A stretch of 64,000 bases of DNA, taken from positions 62,001 through 126,000 of IMG/VR virus record IMGVR_UViG_3300027793_000055. One strand, written 5' to 3'. The notes below the pieces were generated by a model that was given only the letters and a program-made list of their open reading frames with translations, was not told the DNA's origin and did not search any database. Each line of letters opens with the position of its first letter. Within the stretch, counting starts at the first letter, position 1. This stretch comes from a virus. Made by a program: the position numbers and the translations under genes. Shown piece after piece: positions 1 to 7,031 of this stretch.

Positions 1-605
1 GCCAATCTTCTTATTTCTTCTACTTTTTCCCAATTCAATTTAGAATGAGGGTTTTTTTCACCTTTTTTGCCATTACTGATTTTTATTTTTGTTTCTTCGC
101 TTCTCTTACCTGTTGAATAAATTCCTTTTTTACCTTTATTCCAAGGAATTTGTCCTTTTTTAAATTTTGTTTTTATTTTATTTTTATGTTCGTCTGTTAG
201 ATTTTTACCTTTATTCCAAGGATCCTTACCGAACATTCCATTATTTTCTACTACTTTCCCTTCTGAAATTATCTTTTTTGTTTCTTCGCTATGTTTTCCA
301 TAAGAACCACCACCTTTTAGATTAAAACCTTTATCTAAATTTCTTGTTTCATAAAATATTATGAATCTATCTTCTTCTTCATCTAATTCTTTTTTGGAAT
401 AACATTCTTTTAATATTTCCCACTCAAAATTTTCAATTCCATATTTTTTTATGGCGCTGTGAAAATAGTCATATTTAGGATTTTTACTTGCGTGTTTATG
501 TTCGGAAACTCTTCTTGCTAAATGTTTAACGGTTTGTCCTATATAAAGTCTTCCGTCTATTTTTAAAGTTGCTTTATAAATTATTCCATATATTAATTTG
601 CTCAT
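1..605 (-). CDS. GIY-YIG homing endonuclease with NUMOD3-type repeats (3' end outside window)
   Basis: The reading frame opens at the ATG at 605-603 and is still open at base 1, so the C-terminus is missing. The N-terminus reads MSKLIYGIIY and is followed by GRLYIGQT, which is the GIY-YIG nuclease core; ARRVSEHK supplies the conserved arginine region. After the catalytic domain come repeats of the NUMOD3 DNA-binding type (KHSEETKKI, PWNKGKN, PWNKGKK, RSEETKIKI) and then an HSKLNWEKVEEIRRL segment typical of the helix-turn-helix end of such enzymes. Free-standing enzymes of this family cut phage DNA at specific sites and spread their own gene. It lies directly downstream of the primase. Its ribosome site is within a potential hairpin (611-636), as in some T4 homing genes. 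Confidence 0.88.
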   Translation of the reverse strand, partial: MSKLIYGIIYKATLKIDGRLYIGQTVKHLARRVSEHKHASKNPKYDYFHSAIKKYGIENFEWEILKECYSKKELDEEEDRFIIFYETRNLDKGFNLKGGGSYGKHSEETKKIISEGKVVENNGMFGKDPWNKGKNLTDEHKNKIKTKFKKGQIPWNKGKKGIYSTGKRSEETKIKISNGKKGEKNPHSKLNWEKVEEIRRL

Positions 606-610
606 ATATC

Positions 611-636
611 AGATACTCCTATATTAATTAGTATCT
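611..636 (-). promoter_or_regulatory. Hairpin that could mask the ribosome site of the GIY-YIG gene
   Basis: A 7-base inverted repeat (AGATACT at 611-617, AGTATCT at 630-636) encloses 12 bases. On the minus strand the GGAG ribosome site of the endonuclease gene lies in the loop and lower stem, 10 bases before the ATG at 605. Hairpins over the start region limit translation of several T4 intron and homing genes, including I-TevI, until late transcripts start inside them. Here only the inverted repeat is seen; the regulation is inferred. Confidence 0.4.
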
Positions 637-662
637 ATCTGAAATATGTGCAATTTTATACA

Positions 663-1601
663 TTAAATCACCAACTTGAATGCTTTTTGAATAAACGAGT
701 CTTGTGTCATTAGGGTTGCTCGTTTTTTACGACGTGAAAATTCAAGTGTTGACATTTCACCAACATCTTTATACCCCGTCACGTCTATCTTGTAAAGTTC
801 TACATCATACGACATTAAACTACGAATAAGGTAGTTTGTCTTTCTCTCTGCATCTGGATCTAGTGCAATATAGATCGGAGTATCATGTTTTGTTATTTCC
901 TGAAATAGTTTAGAATCTTCTCTAAGAGTTGAACCTAATATTGGTACGGCGTTGCCTGCTTTAATGGCATCAAATACTCCTTCGACCAATACAAGATCAC
1001 TTTTCCAGTCAATAAACAAATCATTAAAAATAATATCTTTGCTTGTTGCTGGATTCATATAATTGGGTCTTTCTCCTGTATATGAGCGGGCAATAAAATA
1101 ATTGCAATATCCTTCACGATTAAAAGAAGGTACAATTATTCTATTTTTGTACATACCTTCCTTGCAATAGCCAATTTTCCAGCGAACAATATCTTCTTTT
1201 TCTAGGCCACGCTGTTGTAGGTATTTTAAAGGTTCTCTAGAAGAAAATGGTAAATTGTTATTTGCTAATGAAATAAATTCTTTTGGTAAAGAAATATGAC
1301 TTTCTTCTATCTTCTTGGTTGGAAAAAGAATATCTACAAGTGATTGGCTGATTTCTACTTCACCAGTTAAAGTTTCCCAAGTATGTTTTTGAGAAAAATT
1401 ACCATATTTACGAACTAATCTGCTTAGATTTGTGCCTTTATAATTGCAAAGCCAACATTTAAATACATTTTTTTGAATATTGACAGAAAGTTTTTTCTTT
1501 TCACTTTTACACTTTGGGCAGTAAAAAAGTAATTCCCCACCTTGTCGGAGGGGATTACCTAAAATATCAACTAAGATCTGCTGTTTCTGTTCTTGTGACA
1601 T
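663..1601 (-). CDS. DNA primase (zinc-ribbon plus Toprim)
   Basis: This 312-residue protein should make RNA primers for lagging-strand synthesis. An N-terminal zinc ribbon is visible with cysteines 28, 31, 49 and 52. The Toprim fold supplies E207 and D211 in LVLVEGVFDAIKA and a DPD pair at about 248-250 in IYIALDPDAER, the acidic metal-binding residues of DnaG-type primases. The length is near that of T4 gp61 (342) and of phage primases without a fused helicase; no helicase motifs are present. It is separated from the structural operon by 65 bases that hold a TTGACA-type promoter, which fits early expression apart from the virion genes. An AAGG sequence lies very close to the ATG. Confidence 0.9.
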   Translation of the reverse strand: MSQEQKQQILVDILGNPLRQGGELLFYCPKCKSEKKKLSVNIQKNVFKCWLCNYKGTNLSRLVRKYGNFSQKHTWETLTGEVEISQSLVDILFPTKKIEESHISLPKEFISLANNNLPFSSREPLKYLQQRGLEKEDIVRWKIGYCKEGMYKNRIIVPSFNREGYCNYFIARSYTGERPNYMNPATSKDIIFNDLFIDWKSDLVLVEGVFDAIKAGNAVPILGSTLREDSKLFQEITKHDTPIYIALDPDAERKTNYLIRSLMSYDVELYKIDVTGYKDVGEMSTLEFSRRKKRATLMTQDSFIQKAFKLVI

Positions 1602-1609
1602 ACCTTAAC

Positions 1610-1638
1610 AAACTACCACAGAAAGCGCGGGGTGTCAA
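1610..1638 (-). promoter_or_regulatory. Sigma70-like promoter of the primase gene
   Basis: On the minus strand TTGACA (1638-1633) is followed after 17 bases by TAGTTT (1615-1610). The spacer is C/G-rich, as in the other promoters found here (59337, 61707, 54142). The predicted start would fall only a few bases before the primase ATG at 1601, so the message would be nearly leaderless. That, and the weak -10 box, lower the confidence. Confidence 0.45.
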
Positions 1639-1666
1639 GTAGTCGTGTGGGTTATTATATTAGTGT

Positions 1667-1993
1667 TTAGGCAGGAAATCCTCGACCTTCAATTTCTATT
1701 TCTAATTGGACACCACTTCCGGAAACTACCAAAGTATCAGTCAGATCTAAAAAACCACTATACGATAGAGTAAAACCTGCCGTTAATGGATCTCCAAAAA
1801 ATATTAAATTTGGGTTATCAATAGAAAAACCTGGATTACCAATACTGGCAATTGCCGTGAAGCCTTCGCCTTCCGGTACGTTGAGTGCTTGAACACTAAA
1901 AAAAACTGAAGAACCGGCATTTATTGTTGCTGTTGATGGTGTTATTACTAATTCAACCGGTTGCTGTGTTTCTATAGATCGATAAAAAAACAT
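1667..1993 (-). CDS. Small FFYR-tagged virion protein, Ig-like fold suspected
   Basis: A 108-residue protein beginning MFFYR, the same N-terminal tag as three neighbouring genes. The remainder is beta-rich (VELVITPSTATINAGSSV, then alternating hydrophobic strands ending VQLEIEIEGRGFPA) and resembles the bacterial Ig-like domains of phage tail and fibre proteins. There are no cysteines or catalytic motifs. It is the last gene of the leftward structural operon, with 1 base between its ATG and the stop of the gene at 1995. Inference: a small fibre accessory or adhesin attached to the virion through the FFYR tag. The Ig-like assignment rests on composition only. Confidence 0.7.
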   Translation of the reverse strand: MFFYRSIETQQPVELVITPSTATINAGSSVFFSVQALNVPEGEGFTAIASIGNPGFSIDNPNLIFFGDPLTAGFTLSYSGFLDLTDTLVVSGSGVQLEIEIEGRGFPA

Positions 1994-1994
1994 A

Positions 1995-2729
1995 TTATAT
2001 ACCCCATTTTGTTGACAAGGCAGACACTAGTGCTGATTCGTTAGCCGGAACAGATGGATATACAACGAAATCATGTATAATACCATCAAAGTATCTATAT
2101 GCACTACTCCCTACGAACATTTTTGCTGCCGGAAATCCTCCGCTGGCACTTGTATTTTTTTCTGTATAGCTATTATTATTTAGTGCTATACCAACCTTAC
2201 CTGATTTTAATCTGGCACGTAATAATATTTTTGTCGCTAGCGGGATTGGAGTAGATGCACTATTTGGATAGTTATTTGCATCAGCATATGATATACTACC
2301 ACTAGTGTACAATAATAACCCAGCCCAACCAGAACTAGTTTGCCATATGCCACCATTTGTATATGCGCCTTCGCCGGCAAAATTAACACCCGTACCCGCA
2401 GTCTGTGATAGTGTAGAGTTAACAGTAACAACCGTCGCAACATACCATTCAGTATTGCTGCCACGGAAGTCTCGGTTAGCAATTTCCATAAAATCATTTC
2501 TTGCTATATCGGGATCTAAAGTGAATGTAACGCCTGCGGGACTACTACTATGTGTTGGTCGTTTGAAAGAACCAGGTTGTACAATAGAAGATGTTATAGT
2601 CCCGGTGCTGGCCCAACTGCTCACCGCTCCATTTGCAGTAGTAATAGTGGCGATATCGCTACTATCATAACGATAAGTATATCCTGTAGGCAATGGAGAT
2701 GGCGCACTTACTTGTCTATAAAAAAACAT
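1995..2729 (-). CDS. FFYR-tagged lectin-like fibre protein A
   Basis: 244 residues, starting MFFYRQ. The body follows the concanavalin/LamG-like pattern common in phage and bacterial adhesins: an early YRYDSSDIATITTANGAV.SWAS segment, central beta strands, and a closing FDGIIHDFVVYPS...LSTKWGI motif. Such domains usually bind glycans, so a role in receptor recognition is inferred. It is a paralogue of the next gene (2731-3486), with the same order of motifs but strong divergence between them. The two genes are 1 base apart and both end in a KW(G/S)I motif. No enzymatic motif is visible. Confidence 0.8.
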   Translation of the reverse strand: MFFYRQVSAPSPLPTGYTYRYDSSDIATITTANGAVSSWASTGTITSSIVQPGSFKRPTHSSSPAGVTFTLDPDIARNDFMEIANRDFRGSNTEWYVATVVTVNSTLSQTAGTGVNFAGEGAYTNGGIWQTSSGWAGLLLYTSGSISYADANNYPNSASTPIPLATKILLRARLKSGKVGIALNNNSYTEKNTSASGGFPAAKMFVGSSAYRYFDGIIHDFVVYPSVPANESALVSALSTKWGI

Positions 2730-2730
2730 A

Positions 2731-3486
2731 TTATATACTCCATTTTGCTTTTAGATAGTCGGTCCACAAAACTCTTCTATCATCTGCAAGATCATCAGAG
2801 AATACAACAATTTCGTGAATAGAGCCACTTAGACTTCCGGCTCCAGACCAGTTGCCTGCTATTTCTGTTTTCCAGCCAGACGACAAAAGTGTATTTCCTG
2901 CTGCGCGAGAAACAAAAGTTCCACCATTTACTGCGACAGAAACGGAAGTACCAGTTGCCTTGCCTTCTACCAATATTTTAGTATTTAAATTTACCCCTGC
3001 GGCAGAAATGGTTTTGTGAGTACCATCATATACATGTGCTTGTGCAACTCTTGTAGTACCGCTTAGTGCCAAATAAATGCCACCATATTGGGCAAAAGCA
3101 AATATTTGATGATTACTGTAAGCATTAACATCACTTCTTGTAATATTGGCTGGATTTACAATGGCAAACATATGCCAATTTGGAGTTGATAAATTTGGAG
3201 CCGTTGTTCCTAAACGCATATAGTAAGCAATATTACTACCACTAAAGTATCTAATTGAATTACTTGTTGCTTCATATATTGGAGCATTAGTAGTATTTCC
3301 TGCACCCGGTGTTGCACTTGAAGTATTGATACCGGTACTGGCCCAACTGATTACTTTATTTGGCACCCCGTTATGAGTTGTCGTGGTTATAGATGAGATA
3401 TCGGATGCATCAAATATATACCTTGCAGAATCACTTGGACGTTCTGGGCCGGCTAATAGATTTTCTCTATAAAAAAATATACCCAT
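2731..3486 (-). CDS. FFYR-tagged lectin-like fibre protein B
   Basis: 251 residues, starting MGIFFYRENL. It has the same layout as the gene at 1995: RYIFDASDISSITT, ISWAST, a central beta sandwich, and a final GSIHEIVVFSDDL...YLKAKWSI segment typical of concanavalin-like domains. The pair looks like an old tandem duplication. The upstream 65 bases and first seven codons share clear DNA similarity with those of the gene at 4444, so leader and tag were copied together. No strong ribosome site is present: the GAGG of the other copy is altered here. Likely a virion receptor-binding protein. Confidence 0.8.
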   Translation of the reverse strand: MGIFFYRENLLAGPERPSDSARYIFDASDISSITTTTHNGVPNKVISWASTGINTSSATPGAGNTTNAPIYEATSNSIRYFSGSNIAYYMRLGTTAPNLSTPNWHMFAIVNPANITRSDVNAYSNHQIFAFAQYGGIYLALSGTTRVAQAHVYDGTHKTISAAGVNLNTKILVEGKATGTSVSVAVNGGTFVSRAAGNTLLSSGWKTEIAGNWSGAGSLSGSIHEIVVFSDDLADDRRVLWTDYLKAKWSI

Positions 3487-3530
3487 TTTTATTGCTTTTT
3501 ATTATATAGAATCAACTAATATAATTAGTT
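3466..3530 (-). repeat. FFYR leader cassette, copy A
   Basis: Direct repeat with 4681-4742. It spans an AACTAAT-ATA-ATTAGTT inverted repeat (3514-3530), a TATATAATA stretch and the first seven codons (MGxFFYR) of the gene at 2731. A few substitutions and a 3-base length difference separate the copies. It occupies about a third of the 129-base gap 3487-3615; the rest of that gap is AT-rich with no recognised element. Confidence 0.75.
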
Positions 3531-3615
3531 TTATTTTTTGTACTGTTCTTTTACTTCTACATTTTGGATAATAAAAAATGAAAATATACCATAATATTTT
3601 AGCATATTGTTTATT

Positions 3616-4425
3616 TTATAACGTTATAGCTTCTCTATAAACTTCAAACCGGTCAATACGAACTGGGGTAACCGGTTGAGATGAATGATATAATATTCCC
3701 ATATATCCAGCAGTTGCAGAACCTATATTGTCACCAGGATACGATGGATTGTTATACCAAGGAACATATGCACCAACTTTTGTTCTTTGTATATCAACTT
3801 GGTGTATTTGTGACCAAATGTCTGCTCCGCTTCCAGTAAATACGGTTATTCTGTCGGCATCTGGGAGTCCCATAACATCCATTCTTACTCTTGTCCATGT
3901 TGCATCTGGTATTGATAATAAACTTATAGCGTAAGCATTGCTATTATTTGCGGCGTCCAAAGAAGAGTTATAAGTGGAGACATTTTCATCTCTTGCGCAC
4001 CGAAGAACCAATTCTGGATTAGTAGCAGTTGTTGCATTTAACATTATGCGATATCCTTTTAAACGATGTGCAGTGAAGGTAGTAGCCCAAGTTTGAGCTG
4101 ATAATGATGAACTATTTTTAAAACTTATCACCCCTGTTGCATGCCGGCTGGTGCTAGACTGAGAATTATCAATTCGCATCAAGGCTCTCAATGAATATGT
4201 AAAACCATATGGATATCCAAGGGAACTTGTTAATAGTGAATTGTTAATTGGTAATAAACCTCCAATCGCGCTCGTGTTGTTGGCATTGGATTGAAAATTT
4301 CGAAACCATGTTCCAGAAGAAGTTATGGGGTTTGATAGAGTGCTATGTTGCACTGCAGTTCCACTAATACTTGTTGAATAAGCGTTTGCAGTGGTAGATA
4401 TTGTTGTCCAATCAATTTGTGCCAT
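3616..4425 (-). CDS. Virion protein of unknown type, beta-rich
   Basis: 269 residues, no recognised family. Composition is rich in Ser, Thr and Asn with alternating strands (FTYSLRALMRIDN, GYRIMLNATT, RVRMDVMGLPDADRITVF, PVRIDRFEVYREAITL), as expected for a jelly-roll or concanavalin-like sandwich in a fibre tip or decoration protein. AAGGA precedes the ATG by 7 bases. It lies between FFYR-tagged genes but lacks the tag, so it may be a partner or an inserted fibre tip. The function is inferred from context only. Confidence 0.7.
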   Translation of the reverse strand: MAQIDWTTISTTANAYSTSISGTAVQHSTLSNPITSSGTWFRNFQSNANNTSAIGGLLPINNSLLTSSLGYPYGFTYSLRALMRIDNSQSSTSRHATGVISFKNSSSLSAQTWATTFTAHRLKGYRIMLNATTATNPELVLRCARDENVSTYNSSLDAANNSNAYAISLLSIPDATWTRVRMDVMGLPDADRITVFTGSGADIWSQIHQVDIQRTKVGAYVPWYNNPSYPGDNIGSATAGYMGILYHSSQPVTPVRIDRFEVYREAITL

Positions 4426-4443
4426 TTTTACTTCCTTTATATA

Positions 4444-4701
4444 TTATATATTTGGCCAGGAGCCAGATTCAAATTCTTCTGCAAGCAACACCGAACCAGT
4501 AAAAGTTGGATAAACCAGAGATGCCGTGTTATAGGTTCCATTCCAAGTTGGTTGTTCAAACGCTTCTAAAATTAAAGCAGATTCTGTAAAAGTTGGATAA
4601 ACTAGCGATGCCGTGTTATAGGTTCCATTCCAAGTTGGTTGTTCAAATTCTTCGCTAAATAATAATTTTAAAAGATTTTGTCTATAAAAAAATAAACCCA
4701 T
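4444..4701 (-). CDS. Small FFYR-tagged protein with internal 29-residue repeats
   Basis: 85 residues: MGLFFYRQNLLKLLF, then units beginning EEFEQPTWNG, EAFEQPTWNG and EEFESGSWPN. Two units are full (29 residues each) and nearly identical, including the stretch NTASLVYPTFT; the third is truncated. At DNA level the two full units differ by only two bases over 62, so the duplication is recent. There is a good GAGG site 8 bases before the ATG. No known domain was recognised. It may be an extendable linker or a minimal adhesin displayed through the shared FFYR tag. Confidence 0.7.
   Translation of the reverse strand: MGLFFYRQNLLKLLFSEEFEQPTWNGTYNTASLVYPTFTESALILEAFEQPTWNGTYNTASLVYPTFTGSVLLAEEFESGSWPNI
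4499..4647. repeat. Tandem 87-base repeat inside the 85-residue gene
   Basis: Segments 4499-4560 and 4586-4647 are 62 bases long and identical except for two positions. The period is 87 bases, an exact multiple of three, so the frame is kept and each unit adds 29 residues. Confidence 0.9.
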
Positions 4702-4742
4702 CTTTATTACCTCTTATTATATAGATTGCTAATATAATTAGT
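4681..4742 (-). repeat. FFYR leader cassette, copy B
   Basis: Second copy of the cassette at 3466-3530. It holds the first seven codons of the gene at 4444, a GAGG ribosome site, TATATAATA, and the CTAATATAATTAG inverted repeat (4729-4741), which straddles the stop codon of the RuvC-like gene. Confidence 0.75.
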
Positions 4743-5253
4743 TTTTAGTTTGTAGATATCCAGCTTGCGCTATCACCCAACTATCTGCCATATCATAATA
4801 GTGATCTTTTATATTTTCACTATTTTTTTTATTTTCAACTTTAAACCAAGTTTGATTTTGGAGCATCCAATCCATTACCTGTTGTTTGGCTGGAGTTCCT
4901 TTTGTTACTTTTATTCCACACAATTTTCTTGCTGTTCCAGAACCAATATACTGTGGTTTTATCCCTAAATGTTCCCATACCATCCACGATAAGGTTCCAT
5001 TGAACTTTGCCAGTGACAATATTGTTTTTGCTGATGAAAAACCAGGACGAAATGCTTGAAGACTTTCTTCAATAAAAACTTCTGTTATTGGATATTTTTT
5101 TCTTAGTTCTAATATGTTTTCTTTTGCTGCTTGAAGTTTATCAAGCATTTCTTCCTGCTTGAACTTCCAGCAAGTATTCAATACAACACGACCAGCGTAA
5201 TCTATAATAGTTACGCCAGTGCAAGTTGTGGATATGTCTAAACCAAGGATCAT
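4738..5253 (-). CDS. RuvC-like Holliday junction resolvase (RNase H fold)
   Basis: 171 residues, the usual RuvC size. It begins MILGLDISTTCTGVTIID, with D6 on the first strand followed by the glycine-rich turn of the RNase H fold. EVFIEESL supplies E62/E63, and the C-terminal helix DHYYDMADSWVIAQAGY supplies acidic residues 150, 154 and 157. Together these form the expected metal-binding set of RuvC-type enzymes. It probably resolves branched DNA before packaging. Oddly, it sits among fibre genes and is transcribed with them, which suggests late expression. RuvC-like is well supported; the substrate is inferred. Confidence 0.85.
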   Translation of the reverse strand: MILGLDISTTCTGVTIIDYAGRVVLNTCWKFKQEEMLDKLQAAKENILELRKKYPITEVFIEESLQAFRPGFSSAKTILSLAKFNGTLSWMVWEHLGIKPQYIGSGTARKLCGIKVTKGTPAKQQVMDWMLQNQTWFKVENKKNSENIKDHYYDMADSWVIAQAGYLQTKN

Positions 5254-5265
5254 TTAAATATTATA

Positions 5266-6531
5266 TCACGGAATTGAGCCAGATATAGCAAATAATCGTG
5301 CAGCTATTCTATCAATTGCTTGCCTAATCGTTGTTGGATCGGGATCTGTCCAATGAGCGCCGTTTGCTGGTGTATAAGCTATTGTACTAAATGAACCAGT
5401 ATCTGCTCTTATCGTTTGGAAATCAGCTATAGCACCAAGAGATGTTCCAAGTGTTGAAGTTGTTTTATTAAATACAGAATTTGAGTAACTGAGTGTTCCG
5501 CCTATTATAATTCTGGTCGGTAATCCATTAGTATCTACTGTGGTTGAATCTACCATTTGTATTACGCTGGATGGTGATACTGAAGTTATAGCCGTACCGC
5601 CACTACTTGAGGCAATAATAGTAGAATCATTTATACCTAAAGTTCCAGAAATAAGAACTGGAGAATATAGCGTTATACTATCTCTGACTGTAACAAATGC
5701 AGTTGGATTATTTATTGTGAAATTTGAACCAGATGAAGACTGTGTACCTCCCTGAAATTCTGTAAATCCACCACTAACAACTGAAATATTTCTATTAAAA
5801 TCGCTATCAGTTGCTCTAAAATAAGCAGTTGTTGCTTTTGTAAAAGTGTCATTTATTTTACAATTATCTAAAAATAAAGCGCCAACACCACTATGCACCA
5901 AATTTGCAAGAGATATGCCGTATAATCTTATTGAAGAAGCCGGCGCAATTGACTGTGAAACGGTCATTGTTCCGGAGATATTTACTTCTCCACCATTTGT
6001 TCCTTGTGCCGCACAAATAGTGGTGTTAAATTTACCCATCGTCACATTTTCAATATATGTACCAGGGTGTATGACGATTTGATCTCCACCTTGTGTTGAT
6101 GCAGCTGCGATACCAGCAGCAACCGTTCTGTATGGACTCAATAATGTGCCATTACCAGTAATATCATTACCGCTGCCAGTTGAGACGTGCCATTCTCTTG
6201 CATACACATTTGAAGAAGCAGAAGCAGCATTTGTTGCGAAACTTGCTGTTCCAGCCAAGTTACCACTAAAAGAGCCAGTTATACTTGTTGCTTGTAAGCT
6301 AGTTAATCCGGTTACAGAACTGGCTAATGAAACAGTAACATCACCACTGGTTCCGCCACCAGTTAAATTAGTGCCAGCTGTAACAGAAGTTATATCTCCT
6401 GTTCCACCACCGCCACCACTTACTGTACCAGCAACCCAACTAGTACCATCATAAACTAGTGCATTACCACTAACAGGAGGTACGGCTGGAACTGGTATAG
6501 AATTTTTTGTAAAGCCGTCATTAAAACTCAT
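5266..6531 (-). CDS. Tail fibre/spike protein with beta-helix region
   Basis: 421 residues. The N-terminal part (MSFNDGFTKNSIPVPAVPPVSG, then a glycine-rich linker and TGDITSVTAGTNLTGGG) is the low-complexity shaft seen in many phage fibres. From about residue 105, WHVSTGSGNDITGNGTLLSP and QIVIHPGTYIENVTMG match the opening of right-handed parallel beta-helix (pectate-lyase-like) domains, and repeated short strands follow. The last 30 residues (DPDPTTIRQAIDRIAARLFA) are helical and may form a trimer cap. No catalytic residues are evident, so it is called a binding spike, not a depolymerase. Confidence 0.8.
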   Translation of the reverse strand: MSFNDGFTKNSIPVPAVPPVSGNALVYDGTSWVAGTVSGGGGGTGDITSVTAGTNLTGGGTSGDVTVSLASSVTGLTSLQATSITGSFSGNLAGTASFATNAASASSNVYAREWHVSTGSGNDITGNGTLLSPYRTVAAGIAAASTQGGDQIVIHPGTYIENVTMGKFNTTICAAQGTNGGEVNISGTMTVSQSIAPASSIRLYGISLANLVHSGVGALFLDNCKINDTFTKATTAYFRATDSDFNRNISVVSGGFTEFQGGTQSSSGSNFTINNPTAFVTVRDSITLYSPVLISGTLGINDSTIIASSSGGTAITSVSPSSVIQMVDSTTVDTNGLPTRIIIGGTLSYSNSVFNKTTSTLGTSLGAIADFQTIRADTGSFSTIAYTPANGAHWTDPDPTTIRQAIDRIAARLFAISGSIP

Positions 6532-6532
6532 T

Positions 6533-6928
6533 TCAACCTACTCCTGATGAACCAGACCAATTGTTTGGCAATTCTGTGGCTGGAATATTTGTCAATCCTG
6601 CTACGATTGAGGCACTTAATGTGGTACCATTATTACTCATTAAAAATACTTTTGATACTCTTAGATCACAGGCAAAACTCTCACCACGATCTAGTAGGAA
6701 AAAGTTAGTACCATTTATACCGTTTTCACTAAAACCAACTCTTAAACTGCCGGTAGTAGCACTTACATTTTTAACAATTATGCTTTTTGTTACCAATGGA
6801 AAATCAACTTCCAAAGGTGTACTGCCGCTAGCTGGTGCAATTAAAGATGAACTGGCCCAAGGTATTCCAGAAGCTTGGTATGAACCAACATTTGAAAGAC
6901 CTGCTTTTACGTGATTATAGGTTGACAT
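6533..6928 (-). CDS. Virion-associated protein of unknown function
   Basis: 131 residues. The start MSTYNHVKAGLSNVGSYQAS is recalled as a style common in small structural proteins of marine T4-like phages, but no named family was identified. Beta-rich body (SIIVKNVSATTGSLRVGFS) ending in Gly/Ser. It lies 1 base from the beta-helix fibre gene, with GGAG 8 bases before the ATG, so it is probably made with that fibre. The 103 bases upstream (6929-7031) are AT-rich and show no clear promoter or terminator. Confidence 0.7.
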   Translation of the reverse strand: MSTYNHVKAGLSNVGSYQASGIPWASSSLIAPASGSTPLEVDFPLVTKSIIVKNVSATTGSLRVGFSENGINGTNFFLLDRGESFACDLRVSKVFLMSNNGTTLSASIVAGLTNIPATELPNNWSGSSGVG

Positions 6929-7031
6929 TAATAATACTCCGGATTAAATCAATAACCTAATTAGTGTTTATTTAATATAAAACTCATTTATTTGATTGAA
7001 AAAGAGCAAATTACTTCTACACCTAAATCTA

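Noticed and set aside
663-1601. Primase split by an intron next to the GIY-YIG gene
   Set aside because: Zinc ribbon and Toprim motifs are continuous in one frame of normal length, so the endonuclease gene appears free-standing.
2305-2670. Plus-strand frame of 121 codons opposite the lectin-like gene
   Set aside because: It lies entirely opposite a gene with recognisable domain motifs; no ribosome site and no family resemblance. Other plus-strand frames in the fibre genes (for example 6146-6454, 11476-12015, 39569-40099) are rejected on the same grounds.
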